NCBI RefSeq assembly: GCF_003390395.1
Contig: NZ_QUOV01000001.1
Coordinates: 2,232,001 to 2,296,000 of the forward strand
Direction: 5' to 3'
Origin: Thalassotalea euphylliae
GTDB lineage: Bacteria > Pseudomonadota > Gammaproteobacteria > Enterobacterales > Alteromonadaceae
Length of the DNA stretch: 64,000 nt
Both the position numbers and the translations under genes were made by a program. The notes beneath the pieces are model-generated. The model worked only from the letters and a program-made list of their open reading frames with translations, had not been told where the DNA came from and searched no databases. Shown here piece after piece: positions 36,815 through 46,563 of the stretch; within the stretch, counting starts at the first letter, position 1; every line of letters starts with the position of its first letter.

Positions 36815-37834
36815 ATGAAGAAAAACATTTATGTCGCCTACACAGGCGGTACTATCGGCATGAAGCAAAGTGATCAAGGGTACATCCCTGTTAAAGGCCA
36901 CTTAACCGATGCTATCAATCGTACACCTGATTTTCATCGCACAGAAATGCCAGATTTTGTCATCAATGAATATGAGCCATTAATTGACTCATCAAATATG
37001 ACACCAAAAGACTGGCAACGTATTGCTGATGATATCTACCAACATTACGACGACTTTGACGCCTTTGTCGTGCTGCACGGCACAGACACTATGGCGTATA
37101 CCGCTTCTGCCCTGTCATTTATGTTTCAGCACCTCAGTAAACCCATTATTGTGACGGGTTCGCAGATCCCTTTTAGTCAATTGCGTTCAGACGGACAAGA
37201 GAACTTGCTGAACTCTTTATTTATTGCTGCCAACTACCCAATCAATGAAGTGGGCTTGTATTTTAATAACAAGCTATTTCGCGGTAATCGAAGTATTAAA
37301 GCCTACGCTGATGGTTTTAACGCCTTTGATTCTCCGAACATGGAACCATTACTTGAAGCCGGTATAGATATTAAAATAAAGGCTGGAAGGCTTGCCGATA
37401 CAACAACGGAAAAAGAGCGACAAGCGCTTAAACTCGTTCCAATTACACCGCAACCTGTTGGCGTAGTTCATTTGTATCCTGGAATTAGTCATGAACTAAT
37501 TAGCAACGTATTACAACAGCCGGTTAAAGCCTTAATTTTAAGAAGTTATGGTGTGGGTAATGCCCCACAAGATGAACAGCTACTAAGTGTACTTAAGCAA
37601 GCGACAGAGAAAGGGATTTTAATTCTAAACCTTAGCCAGTGTGTCAAAGGTAAGGTAAATATGGGCGGTTATGCAACAGGCTCAAGTCTAAGCCAATGTG
37701 GCCTAATTAGTGGCGCAGATATGACTTTGGAAGCTGCCTTAACCAAGCTACACTTCTTGTTAAGTCAAAACTTGCCTTATGAAACACTATGTCAACTAAT
37801 GCAAGAAAACCTGCGTGGTGAGCTATCACTTTGA
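36815..37834 (+). CDS. ansA: Cytoplasmic L-asparaginase I
   Basis: 339 residues from the ATG at 36815 (GAGG nine bases upstream; an earlier in-frame ATG at 36809 is too close to it). Catalytic Thr motifs VAYTGGTIGM near the N terminus and LHGTDTMAYTASALS near residue 90 are intact, and RSYGVGNAP and KVNMGGYATG match E. coli AnsA. It hydrolyses asparagine to aspartate and ammonia. The gene follows sppA as in E. coli but after a terminator and a palindromic element, so it probably has its own promoter. Confidence 0.95.
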   Translation: MKKNIYVAYTGGTIGMKQSDQGYIPVKGHLTDAINRTPDFHRTEMPDFVINEYEPLIDSSNMTPKDWQRIADDIYQHYDDFDAFVVLHGTDTMAYTASALSFMFQHLSKPIIVTGSQIPFSQLRSDGQENLLNSLFIAANYPINEVGLYFNNKLFRGNRSIKAYADGFNAFDSPNMEPLLEAGIDIKIKAGRLADTTTEKERQALKLVPITPQPVGVVHLYPGISHELISNVLQQPVKALILRSYGVGNAPQDEQLLSVLKQATEKGILILNLSQCVKGKVNMGGYATGSSLSQCGLISGADMTLEAALTKLHFLLSQNLPYETLCQLMQENLRGELSL

Positions 37835-37892
37835 TAGTGATAGCTACCCAAACTTCTTATTCTTAACTAAACCTAAGCTTAAGCCTAAAAGA

Positions 37893-40712
37893 CTAGCAGA
37901 AAATTCTTTTTGCTCGATCTATTAACGGCAAGTCTTCAGCCGTTAATTGTCCATCATTTAGCCAAGACCAAAGCTTATCTTCAGCCGACGTTAATTCACC
38001 AGAGTTCATTTTTTGTTGCATGAGCTCAACTTGAATTATTCTGCGCTGCGCTTGGTCTTGTGCTGGTGATTCAACGCCAGCAATAATCTCTAACGTAATG
38101 GTTAGCGCTAAGCGATTTTCAGCATTCTGCTCAGATAAATGGTCAAGCACTTTACGCTTGCTTGCTTTAGACAAGCTTTCATACGCTGCTGTATCTTCAC
38201 AAGCTTGACGGGTAAGACTTTCTTGCGCAATTTGCTCAAATAAAGCAAAAACCTGTTGCCAGTCCTTTTTACTGCTTTGTGCCAACAACAACTCAAGTTT
38301 GCTTTGGCATTGGCTGACAAACTGACTCACTTGGCCTAGCGCCGTTTTATTTGGGTGTGACTCCCCAAGAAGTTGCTGTTTCAACTGCTGTGCCTCGCTT
38401 TGCAAGGCTTTTATGTCACTAGGTGTTGTGGTTTCTGCTGTTAGTTTAACATTGAGTGCTTCAAGCGTAGCTTTTACTGAAGACAATTGCTCGGCACTTT
38501 CTTGCTTGTGCTTTGACTGTAATTGTTGTCGCTGACCAAATATTTGATCATTTATGGCGCGAAACTGTTGCCATAAACGGTTTTCTTTCTTAGCACCAGC
38601 GTATCCAACTGTCTTCCATTGTTCTTGCAGTCGTTTAACACGGTTAACCGCATCAAAAACAGCTTGCTCGTCGTCCATATGACTAGCGAGTGATTGTGCC
38701 TCATCAATTAGCGCCTGTTTGGCTAGTTCATTGTTATCGTGATATTGATTAATCGCTGTACGCACAGGCTTAGAGAGCGTTTGATATTCTTGGTTGATGT
38801 TGCGATAAACTTTGCGATCGACATCTCCGGCATTTCGCCATTGTTGATTTAATTTGTTAAAGCTCGATTCTATCGTCTTAAAATCAATATCCTTGCTAGA
38901 TAGCTGTTCAACAAGCAACTTCAGGTGTTCAATCAGCTCTTTACGTGTCGCTAAATGTGCATCGCGAATTTTCTCTTGTTCAGCATAAAACAAACGACAT
39001 GGAGCAAATGCCTGCTCGCAAGCCTGGTTAAACGCTTGGTTTAATTCACGATCAACTTCTTCATCGGCGTGACCTAATGTATTCCACGTTTTTCTATACC
39101 ATTTAACTTTGTCAGCTTGCTCGTTCGGATTATCGAGCGGTGTCTGTGCAAGCATTTTAATTTCTTGCAGTAACTCTTTCTTACGTGGCGTGGCAATGTA
39201 GTGCTCCCAGTCACTTAACTCTGCCATTTTCTCTGATAAATGCTCAAAATCACGATGTAGCTTACGTTGGAGTTCTTCCGTCAACTCGTTATAGGCGCGT
39301 TTGAATTTGTTAAATACACCAAATGCCGCATTGTATTTGCCCGATGCTAACAAACGTTTCAAGTCAGACACTTTACGCTGGGTTTGGCGCAGCAACTGTT
39401 CTTGCTCTTTTTCAAGTGGTGCCAACGCTGCTAACCAAGCTGTTTTCACTTCTTTGTGCGCTGCAATAATTGATTCAGGCAATACGCCACTGGCTTGGCG
39501 CATATTTTCTTGCCAATCTCTAAGCCAAGATTTGAAGATACCTTGCTTGTCAGATAATTCTGATTGGCTTACCGGTGGTGTTTGCTGCGACATTCTGGCA
39601 ATTAACTGCGTAGCATTAGCGACAGAAGCAGCAATTTCATTCACTTTGGAAAGCTTATTGGTCAGCTCTTGTGATTGTACTAACAACGATTTTACCGCTT
39701 GTTCACTAAGTACCGACGCTTTTACTAGGCGTTCAAATTCTGCAATATCATTCAACAATTGCTGCTCGTCAAGACTAGCATTTTCAAAAATAGCTTCACT
39801 TATTGCTTGTGTTGTTGACGATAAAAATTGCTCAAAATCTTGCTGTTGGTCTTGTTGCTGTTGGGCAACTTTGGCTGCTATTTGTGCTTGTTGGTACTGC
39901 TCTGCTTTAGCAACGAAAACCTTATCTAATGTCGCGTTAATCGTTACGTATTTTTCATTGAAGGTTTGCGCACTTTCTTCTGACAATAGCTGAAATTGTT
40001 CGCTTAGCACTTGCCATTCTTGCTCTAACTCAGCACGCTTTGATAAAACAACACCATAGTCAGTCACATCTTTCAATGCTAATAGCTTAGACAAGTTCAA
40101 TTGAGCATCTTTGCTAATTTTTATCGGTGCTTGTTCCGCTTCTTTTAGCGCCGTAATTTTATTATTTAATAGCGTTGATGCCGACTCAAGGTTAACCTTC
40201 TTGGCAAGCTTTTCCAGCGAATCGATGTCACTATTGTTATCAATAATATATTGCCATAGCGCTAGTTGATTCTTTTGCTGCGCGATGCTCACCAGCAAGT
40301 GAGGCTTATCAAGCTTGCTAAACAATGCCAGAATAAGGTCAATCGAATTGGTTTGGTTTAAAACCTGTTCAGCTAATGCTTTATTTAGCTGCCCGCCAAG
40401 CTCTATACGCTTTTCAATGCTTGACTGACTGTCTTCACTGGCGATGTGTTCAACAATTTTTTGCTCAGCAACTCGGCGAATTGAGCTGGCACTGTCGTTC
40501 GTTAGTGCCTGTTGCCAAAGCGAATAATCATTCAACTTTAACAGCGCAGCACGTCGCACAAGCGCACTCTCGTCTTCACTGGCAAGCTGACGAATAATTT
40601 GCTCGTCTTGTGCTTCGTTCAATTGTAATTCTTGCTCGATGCAGCTAACCCGAACGTTCGGGTCTTGGTGCTGCCAATTCGCTTTTGAAGCGAATAACTT
40701 TGAAAAGATCAT
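37893..40712 (-). CDS. DUF349 multi-repeat protein
   Basis: 939 residues, mostly alpha-helical, rich in Gln, Glu and Lys, with several DUF349 repeats in the second half (for example KWYRKTWNTLGHADEEVDRELNQAFNQACE, LNQQWRNAGDVDRKVYRNINQEY, RLQEQWKTVGYAGAKKENRLWQQFRAIND). The N-terminal part has HEAT-like segments (SEDESALVRRAALLKLNDYSLW). No signal peptide or membrane helix. Role unknown. It overlaps the yeaC stop by 4 bases, so it is coupled to it. Confidence 0.88.
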   Translation of the reverse strand: MIFSKLFASKANWQHQDPNVRVSCIEQELQLNEAQDEQIIRQLASEDESALVRRAALLKLNDYSLWQQALTNDSASSIRRVAEQKIVEHIASEDSQSSIEKRIELGGQLNKALAEQVLNQTNSIDLILALFSKLDKPHLLVSIAQQKNQLALWQYIIDNNSDIDSLEKLAKKVNLESASTLLNNKITALKEAEQAPIKISKDAQLNLSKLLALKDVTDYGVVLSKRAELEQEWQVLSEQFQLLSEESAQTFNEKYVTINATLDKVFVAKAEQYQQAQIAAKVAQQQQDQQQDFEQFLSSTTQAISEAIFENASLDEQQLLNDIAEFERLVKASVLSEQAVKSLLVQSQELTNKLSKVNEIAASVANATQLIARMSQQTPPVSQSELSDKQGIFKSWLRDWQENMRQASGVLPESIIAAHKEVKTAWLAALAPLEKEQEQLLRQTQRKVSDLKRLLASGKYNAAFGVFNKFKRAYNELTEELQRKLHRDFEHLSEKMAELSDWEHYIATPRKKELLQEIKMLAQTPLDNPNEQADKVKWYRKTWNTLGHADEEVDRELNQAFNQACEQAFAPCRLFYAEQEKIRDAHLATRKELIEHLKLLVEQLSSKDIDFKTIESSFNKLNQQWRNAGDVDRKVYRNINQEYQTLSKPVRTAINQYHDNNELAKQALIDEAQSLASHMDDEQAVFDAVNRVKRLQEQWKTVGYAGAKKENRLWQQFRAINDQIFGQRQQLQSKHKQESAEQLSSVKATLEALNVKLTAETTTPSDIKALQSEAQQLKQQLLGESHPNKTALGQVSQFVSQCQSKLELLLAQSSKKDWQQVFALFEQIAQESLTRQACEDTAAYESLSKASKRKVLDHLSEQNAENRLALTITLEIIAGVESPAQDQAQRRIIQVELMQQKMNSGELTSAEDKLWSWLNDGQLTAEDLPLIDRAKRIFC

Positions 40713-41014
40713 AGATCCGTAAACCTAGCAATATTGTTCTGTTCAAGGGGTGTTGAAGATTGCTCTTGGTTATGACTAAACTCAGCCTTCAACTCACGTT
40801 TGCTTTTACTGACAATTTCTCCATTTTCACCAACAGTGAGCATTTCTTTTGATTTAAGTACGCGTGCCTGATACGCCATTACAATCTGCATGGCAGTATC
40901 GCGTTGTGCTTGATCGACGTTGGTGCCTTCTGGCCACTTTCCCGTTTCTGCGGCACACTTGAAACGTTCAAACATATCCACAGAAAGATTATCTACAACT
41001 TGAATGATATCCAT
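40709..41014 (-). CDS. yeaC: YeaC-like DUF1315 protein
   Basis: 101 residues. The pattern LSVDMFERFKCAAETGKWPEGTNVDQAQRD, MQIVMAYQARVL and GEIVSKSKRELKAEF aligns with E. coli YeaC (DUF1315). Function unknown. Its start codon directly follows the stop of the zinc-ribbon gene, and its stop overlaps the DUF349 gene, so three genes form one unit. Confidence 0.85.
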   Translation of the reverse strand: MDIIQVVDNLSVDMFERFKCAAETGKWPEGTNVDQAQRDTAMQIVMAYQARVLKSKEMLTVGENGEIVSKSKRELKAEFSHNQEQSSTPLEQNNIARFTDL

Positions 41015-41344
41015 TTATTTTAATTTTCTTTTCACTAATAAAATTCTTACGCGAGTAACGATATACAGAATGAAACCGATCACTGTGCTACTCATGGCGG
41101 TAACATACTGCCAGCTACCTGGCTGAGCGTTTTGCCAAAATAAAAACAAGAAACCGCCACAAAATAGCAACATGGCGATAAAAGAATGCGTCATTAACGA
41201 TTGTTGCTGCTTAATGCGTTTTTCACGCTCAAAACTGGCGAGTTTTTCTTGGTCTACGCCCTTAAGCGGAACGCCACAATGGCTACAAGATTCACTTTTA
41301 TCAGATATTTTTTTACGGCAAGACGGGCAATTGATAACAGCCAT
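41015..41344 (-). CDS. Zinc-ribbon membrane protein
   Basis: 109 residues. N-terminal zinc ribbon with two knuckles CPSC (6-9) and CSHC (20-23), then a charged helix and two membrane helices (HSFIAMLLFCGGFLFLF and VTAMSSTVIGFILYIV). First gene of the unit with yeaC and the DUF349 gene. No specific function recognised. Confidence 0.8.
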   Translation of the reverse strand: MAVINCPSCRKKISDKSESCSHCGVPLKGVDQEKLASFEREKRIKQQQSLMTHSFIAMLLFCGGFLFLFWQNAQPGSWQYVTAMSSTVIGFILYIVTRVRILLVKRKLK

Positions 41345-41383
41345 ATAGCTTCCTGTTTTTCTAAATACCTCGGTATTTTAACC

Positions 41384-41411
41384 AAAAAAAACGCCCTTGC
41401 GGGCGTTTTTT
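41384..41411 (-). terminator. Bidirectional terminator between symporter and zinc-ribbon gene
   Basis: Stem AACGCCC / GGGCGTT around TTGC, with A run before and T run after, so it would act mainly on transcripts of the symporter gene on the minus strand. Confidence 0.85.
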
Positions 41412-41424
41412 CTTGGATTATCGA

Positions 41425-42900
41425 TTATTTTTTATCGCGCCAAATGTCGGCATTTTTTATGCCTAACTTATCAGGGTCAAAACTGTACTCTTCAACCCCT
41501 TCTTGCTGCTGACGCTCGTAGTCTTTCAGTGCTTTAATCGCTGGTTTAGCCATAAAGAAAATCACTAAAATACCAATGATATTTAACCAGGCCATTAAGC
41601 CAACACCAACATCACCTAAGCCCCATGCAATATCTGCTGCTTTTACCGTACCGTAGAAAGTGGCCACCATAATGGCAACTTTTAACAAGAAAGTTAATGC
41701 AGGGATTTTGAACGTACGCTTAATGTAAGCAACGTTGTTTTCCGCAATAAAGTAGTAAGCCAAAATAGTGGTAAACGCAAAGAAGAACAAGGCTAATGCA
41801 ATAAATGGTTTGCCAATGCCTGGCAGCATGCCTTCCACAGCAATTTGCGTAAATGCTGGGCTATTGGCTGCAACATCAGCGGCTACATTTTGAATAATAA
41901 AGGCGTCACCTGCACCATGAACATTGTACGCACCCGTGATTAAAATCATAAAGGCAGTTGCTGAACAAACAAATAGCGTGTCAATGTAAACAGAGAAAGC
42001 TTGCACAAGCCCTTGCTGCGCAGGGTGCTTAACCTCGGCAGCTGCTGCCGCATGAGGGCCAGTCCCTTGGCCAGCTTCATTTGAATATACACCGCGTTTA
42101 ACACCCCAACCAATAGCAGCACCAACACCTGCCATTGGTGAGAATGCATCATTGATAATCATCATGAAAACGCCTGGTAATTTATCGATATTAAGCGCGA
42201 TCATCACACAAGCAATAATAATGTATGCCAATGCCATAAACGGCACGACAACCTGAGTGAAATTAGCTATACGCTTAACACCACCAAAGATGATAAAACC
42301 AAGTAACAACACAATAGCAACCGCCGTATACACTTTAGTGATAGCGAGCGGGCCAAAGGCTGTATCAACAACATGCCCTTGACCAAAGACCATAGTTACC
42401 GCTTCACCAATACTGTTTGACTGCACCGTTGGTAACAACACACCACAGGCTAAAATAGTTGCTATCGCAAATATCCATGCATACCATTTTTGACCCATAG
42501 CTTTTTCAATGTAATAAGCTGGGCCACCACGGTATAAGCCATCGTGCTCTTCTTTGAATATCTGCGCATTCGTAGATTCGATATAAGCAGTCGCAGCACC
42601 AAAAAACGCCACAACCCACATCCAAAATACCGCGCCAGGGCCACCGAAACCGATGGCAGCGGCAACCCCTGCAATATTACCCGTACCAACGCGGCCAGAG
42701 AGTGAAACCGCTAAGGCCTGAAAGGAAGAAATACCCTGCTCAGAGCTTTTTCCTGACAGCAGCAGGCGCCACATTTCGCGAAAATGGCGAACTTGCACAA
42801 AACGGGTAATAACTGAGAAAAATAAACCTGCGCCTAGGCACAAATAAATAAGCGCAGGGCTCCATATCACGCTGTTAAGCGTATTGACTAGTTCTAACAC
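41425..42900 (-). CDS. Alanine/glycine:cation symporter (AGCS family)
   Basis: 491 residues, about ten membrane helices. AGCS signatures are clear: LAVSLSGRVGTGNIAGVAAAIGFGGPGAVFWMW (around 65-97), AYIESTNAQIFKEEHDGLYRGGPAYYIEKAMG and GVYSNEAGQGTGPHAAAAAEVKHP. Takes up alanine or glycine with sodium or protons. It starts at GTG 42900 with GGAG seven bases upstream. Monocistronic, terminated by the hairpin at 41384. Confidence 0.94.
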   Translation of the reverse strand: MLELVNTLNSVIWSPALIYLCLGAGLFFSVITRFVQVRHFREMWRLLLSGKSSEQGISSFQALAVSLSGRVGTGNIAGVAAAIGFGGPGAVFWMWVVAFFGAATAYIESTNAQIFKEEHDGLYRGGPAYYIEKAMGQKWYAWIFAIATILACGVLLPTVQSNSIGEAVTMVFGQGHVVDTAFGPLAITKVYTAVAIVLLLGFIIFGGVKRIANFTQVVVPFMALAYIIIACVMIALNIDKLPGVFMMIINDAFSPMAGVGAAIGWGVKRGVYSNEAGQGTGPHAAAAAEVKHPAQQGLVQAFSVYIDTLFVCSATAFMILITGAYNVHGAGDAFIIQNVAADVAANSPAFTQIAVEGMLPGIGKPFIALALFFFAFTTILAYYFIAENNVAYIKRTFKIPALTFLLKVAIMVATFYGTVKAADIAWGLGDVGVGLMAWLNIIGILVIFFMAKPAIKALKDYERQQQEGVEEYSFDPDKLGIKNADIWRDKK

Positions 42901-42957
42901 TAATTAACTCCAATATTGTTATTGTTTTTATTGTCATGTTTCCTGAAATCGTTATTT

Positions 42958-44085
42958 TTATCGCAGATCGTCTACCACATGGTAAACCGCTGTTAAGACA
43001 TCGCGACCAAATAAGCTGCTTCGTTCACCTGACCAGCCAACGCTATAATCTGGCAATAAAGCATTGTCTTTAAATGGCATTTCAATGGTATAAGCTAAAC
43101 ATTTAAAGGTTTCACCAACCCAGTTGCTACCTACAGTTAAGTTAGCTTGGCCTGGCTCATCTTTGTCGTAGCCTTTTTCATCTTGGAATTCAGGCGTAAT
43201 CGCTAAAAGCACTTGTTTAAACTTGTCTTCTAACGCTTTATGACGTTCGTCGTATGAAGGACAGCCTTCACAACCAGCAACGAAGTTATAAGGTAACGCT
43301 TCATCACCATGAATATCAAGGTGCATATCAACACCTGTCTGCTTCATTTTTTCTGTGACGAGGAAAACTTCCGGGCTTTGTTCCATTGATGGCGACTGCC
43401 ATTCACGGTTTAAGTTAACACCAATCGCATTAGTTCTTAAGTGGCCACGAACACTGCCATCTGGGTTCATGTTCGGCACAATGTAGAATACAGCTTTGTT
43501 TAACAGTGCACGTGCAACACCGTCATCTTCATCTAATAAACGGTCAATAAAGCCTTCGACAAACCACTCCGCCATCGTTTCACCTGGGTGTTGGCGAGCA
43601 GTGATCCAAACGGCTTTCTTGTCTGCCCCTTCTTCACCAATTTTTAACAGTGACATATCACGACCATCTAAGGTTTGACCTAATACCTGTAGTTCACAGT
43701 CGATGTCTAATTGCGCTTGATGTAATAGGTCTTGATGGCGTTCATAGCTGTATGGCTGGAAGTAAGCAAAATATACCGAATCAAATTCCGGCATAAACGT
43801 GATTTTAAGCTCTTGGCCATCAAATTCGGTAGGCACGCGGAACCAATGCTCGCGATCGTAAGAAGCCACCGCTTGATAATCGTGCCAGCCTTCTACATAG
43901 GCTGATTGCCCAGCATTGACGATGCGAATGTTATGCTCAACACGCTCATTGTTGTGTAATTTAAAGTGAAACCATTGATAGAATTCTGAGCCGTTATCTT
44001 TGTTAATGGCTAGTTGAATATCGCTTGGATCATTAGCTGCTAATACTTGAATATTGCCGCTGTCGAAGTTAGAAGAAATTTGCAT
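42958..44085 (-). CDS. M14-family zinc carboxypeptidase (cytosolic, AGBL/M14D-like)
   Basis: 375 residues from the ATG at 44085 (MQISSNFDSGNI), chosen because homologues as I recall begin here; an upstream ATG at 44127 would add 14 unusual residues. Zinc ligands: HPGE within ITARQHPGETMAEWF, and the later His in MDMHLDIHGDEALPYN. General base Glu is in AYTIEMPFKD. An N-terminal beta domain precedes the catalytic one, as in the cytosolic carboxypeptidases. No signal peptide. The natural substrate in bacteria is unknown. Confidence 0.88.
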   Translation of the reverse strand: MQISSNFDSGNIQVLAANDPSDIQLAINKDNGSEFYQWFHFKLHNNERVEHNIRIVNAGQSAYVEGWHDYQAVASYDREHWFRVPTEFDGQELKITFMPEFDSVYFAYFQPYSYERHQDLLHQAQLDIDCELQVLGQTLDGRDMSLLKIGEEGADKKAVWITARQHPGETMAEWFVEGFIDRLLDEDDGVARALLNKAVFYIVPNMNPDGSVRGHLRTNAIGVNLNREWQSPSMEQSPEVFLVTEKMKQTGVDMHLDIHGDEALPYNFVAGCEGCPSYDERHKALEDKFKQVLLAITPEFQDEKGYDKDEPGQANLTVGSNWVGETFKCLAYTIEMPFKDNALLPDYSVGWSGERSSLFGRDVLTAVYHVVDDLR

Positions 44086-44360
44086 AACGTTTGTTTTATT
44101 GCTCTGACATGAAGCCGTAGTGTACACAAAGCCTTAAGTGATCAGAAGTTTTAATAAAAACATCACACCGAATGACTGTCAGCAACAAGTTACAGCTTAT
44201 TTTTAGAACAATTTTGACCTCCCGATTCAATTTCCTTCTTACTTCCTAACACACGCGTCTAGATTGCATCTAATGGCTTGCGGGGCTATCTTAGCACTAG
44301 CCACGACAAAGTTTACTTAGCACGTAATTTTAACGACAAAAGAATAACAAGGATCCAAAT

Positions 44361-44981
44361 ATGAAGCTCTTTACCTTTCCGCCCGCACCAAACCCTTTAC
44401 GCGTTAGCTATTTTTTAAAATACAAAGGGCTAGAAATTGAAACCGAAATTATCGATTTAAAAGAGAAACAACAGTTTAACGCCGAGTATGTCGCGGTAAA
44501 CCCCAATGCCACCGTACCAGCTCTATTGTTAGACGATAACACGCTGCTCACTGACAGCATCGCGATTTGTGCTTACCTAGAGCGCAAGCACCCAGAAAAA
44601 CCTTTGTTTGGGCAGAATGATAAAGAATACGCGCAAGTCATCGGCTGGTGCCACAAGCTTTACGTTGAGGGGTTTAGTGCAGTTGCAGAGGTGTTGCGCA
44701 ATGGCAGTGAATTTTTTGCTGATCGCGCCCTACCCGGCTTAACGCCAATAAAGCAATTACCAGCATTAGTTGAACGTGGCCAAACCCGTATTGGACTATT
44801 CTGGAATATGCTTGATAAACACCTAAGTGAACGCGAATTTGTTGCCGCAAGTGGTTTTAGTCAAGCAGATATCGATGCATACGCTATTTGTCAATTTGCG
44901 AGTTGGGTAAAAGCAAGCATTCCGACAGAATGCGAAAACTTGAATCGCTGGCATCAACAAGTTGCAGCTATTCTTGATTAA
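44361..44981 (+). CDS. Glutathione S-transferase family protein
   Basis: 206 residues: N-terminal thioredoxin-like domain (MKLFTFPPAPNPLRVSYFLKYKGLEIE, with NPNATVPALLLDDNTLLTDSIAICAYLE, the cis-Pro and Ser/Asp of the glutathione site) and an all-helical C-terminal domain. AGGA seven bases before the ATG. Substrate unknown. Confidence 0.9.
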   Translation: MKLFTFPPAPNPLRVSYFLKYKGLEIETEIIDLKEKQQFNAEYVAVNPNATVPALLLDDNTLLTDSIAICAYLERKHPEKPLFGQNDKEYAQVIGWCHKLYVEGFSAVAEVLRNGSEFFADRALPGLTPIKQLPALVERGQTRIGLFWNMLDKHLSEREFVAASGFSQADIDAYAICQFASWVKASIPTECENLNRWHQQVAAILD

Positions 44982-45089
44982 AGGCTACTTTGACTTACGC
45001 TTAGTAGCAGCCGACAAAACTAAAGCATCTATCAGGTAATCTGTTAACAATATAATGTTAAGCACCTGACTCTTTGTTTGATTTTTAAT

Positions 45090-45123
45090 AGCTATCGCTA
45101 ACATTTTACTAGCGATGGCTTTT
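45090..45123 (+). terminator. Probable terminator after the GST gene
   Basis: Ten-base stem AGCTATCGCT / AGCGATGGCT (one G-T pair) with an 11-base loop and three T. The rest of the 277-bp gap holds an 11-bp tandem repeat (ACAAATGACTA, 45201-45228) and no gene. Confidence 0.6.
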
Positions 45124-45258
45124 CTTTAACTTTCATTTAACTTATGAGCTCTTCCGCTATCGTGCGAACATTTATTAAATGGCGCTTACATTCGGCTCTC
45201 ACAAATGACTAACAAATGACTAACAAATAGCAATCAAACCGCCAATCAGCATTTTGCA

Positions 45259-46146
45259 TTAATTTTGATTCTCAGAATTGCTATCAACGGACTTAGTATC
45301 ATTGAAATAATCGTCGCCGACTAAGATCAAGGTATCGAAAACATCTGCAGTTTTATAACCTAGGTTTTTATCACCGTTAACGGGGATAATGTCAGTTGAA
45401 CCGATAAAGTGCTCTCTGTACTCGCTGCCATCATTATCGCAATAGGCCAACATAAAACCGATTTTTTTACCTTCTACATTGCTCACCCGATAACGTTCAG
45501 CATTAGATTCTTGATAAACATAGCGATCATTGTAAAGCTTAACCGCCAGTTCCCAATAAAACGGGTTTCCAACTTCAAGACTCCGCTGCCATTGGCTATC
45601 AATGTGATGGTTAAACAGTTTAGGTTCACCTTGTCTATTTCGTTGTTTCGCTAACTGCTCGTTTTCGACTGTTGTTTCTATCGAAGGGGCAATATCAACG
45701 ACCTGATTGTCGAGCGCAATGTGGTAGGCAAACGCATTAAAATTAGCCAAATGCTCCCCTTTAGAGTTGTCTTCATCGATAAATACCTCTAAACAGTCAT
45801 CATCCCAATAACGAATCAACGGATCAGGGTGCGCATCATACAATACGTTATCGAATAGCTTTACCAACACATATAAGTAGTCTTTATCCCACAGTAATTT
45901 ATAACTTGCAGAAAAATCATCAGGTGTTGGGTAGCTACCTATTATCTGTTTATCAATCGGCAGCCAACTTGCCTCTTGCCAAGCAGTTTCGTTAACAATG
46001 CCGTCAATTTCGATAGCTTGCACAGCTCTTTTAACGTGTATCGAATTATTGGCGTATATCACTTCACTGAATACCGCGGTAGCCATCGGAATACCACCAA
46101 CAAAACATGATGTAATTATTTTACTAACAGGCCAGATGGCGTTCAT
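45259..46146 (-). CDS. Secreted CBM9-like carbohydrate-binding protein
   Basis: About 295 residues from the ATG at 46146, preceded by AGGA at eight bases. N-terminal signal (IWPVSKIITSCFVGGIPMATAVFS). The body shows the CBM9/DOMON-like fold: IDGIVNETAWQEASWL, YKLLWDKDYLYVLVKLFDN, IRYWDDDCLEVFIDEDNS, then FNAFAYHIALDNQVVDIAPS. Such domains bind glycan reducing ends; no catalytic domain is attached. It is divergent from the large TonB receptor, and the shared promoter region has two LacI-type operators, so the two are probably co-induced by a sugar. Confidence 0.8.
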   Translation of the reverse strand: MNAIWPVSKIITSCFVGGIPMATAVFSEVIYANNSIHVKRAVQAIEIDGIVNETAWQEASWLPIDKQIIGSYPTPDDFSASYKLLWDKDYLYVLVKLFDNVLYDAHPDPLIRYWDDDCLEVFIDEDNSKGEHLANFNAFAYHIALDNQVVDIAPSIETTVENEQLAKQRNRQGEPKLFNHHIDSQWQRSLEVGNPFYWELAVKLYNDRYVYQESNAERYRVSNVEGKKIGFMLAYCDNDGSEYREHFIGSTDIIPVNGDKNLGYKTADVFDTLILVGDDYFNDTKSVDSNSENQN

Positions 46147-46436
46147 TTCTTCGTCCTTTAATATTGTACAAATACAAAGATTCAATCGCATTCAAGCTAT
46201 GCATTGTTTCAATTCTTCGCTTCTTAGTTTCAAAGCTCCGGAAAGTAAAATTAGCTAGTCATTTAACTATAAGCGAATACTACCTAGCATTTACGTCAGG
46301 CTTGATAAGCTCATGTATCTTAATGAGTATTAATGACTCAACGAGTATAAATTCATCAAGCGCCCCCTCACTGGTCAGAGTTTAAACAACTTTTTTGATT
46401 TCAAGTTGATCAAAGTTATATTATGAACTAAATTAA

Positions 46437-46450
46437 TGTAAGCGCTTTCA
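46437..46450. promoter_or_regulatory. LacI-family operator, imperfect copy
   Basis: TGTAAGCGCTTTCA, 12 of 14 positions palindromic, centred on GC as typical for LacI-family sites. It lies 58 bp from the perfect copy at 46495 in the gap between the CBM9-like gene and the TonB receptor. Confidence 0.8.
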
Positions 46451-46494
46451 GGTTTCACAAATCTTTATGACTTGTGATTTTTTTTAAAACACCA

Positions 46495-46508
46495 TGTAAG
46501 CGCTTACA
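46495..46508. promoter_or_regulatory. LacI-family operator, perfect palindrome
   Basis: TGTAAGCGCTTACA, a perfect 14-bp palindrome 55 bp before the TonB receptor start. The matching LacI-type regulator is not encoded in this window. Confidence 0.88.
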
Positions 46509-46563
46509 ACAAATCATTAACGTATAATAATGATGATAAAAAATAGAAATCGAGGGGATTCGA

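Noticed and set aside
39301..39993. Long plus-strand frame (230 codons) within the DUF349 gene
   Set aside because: Antisense shadow: its Ser/Cys-rich content mirrors Gln/Glu/Lys codons of the real gene, and there is no ribosome site.
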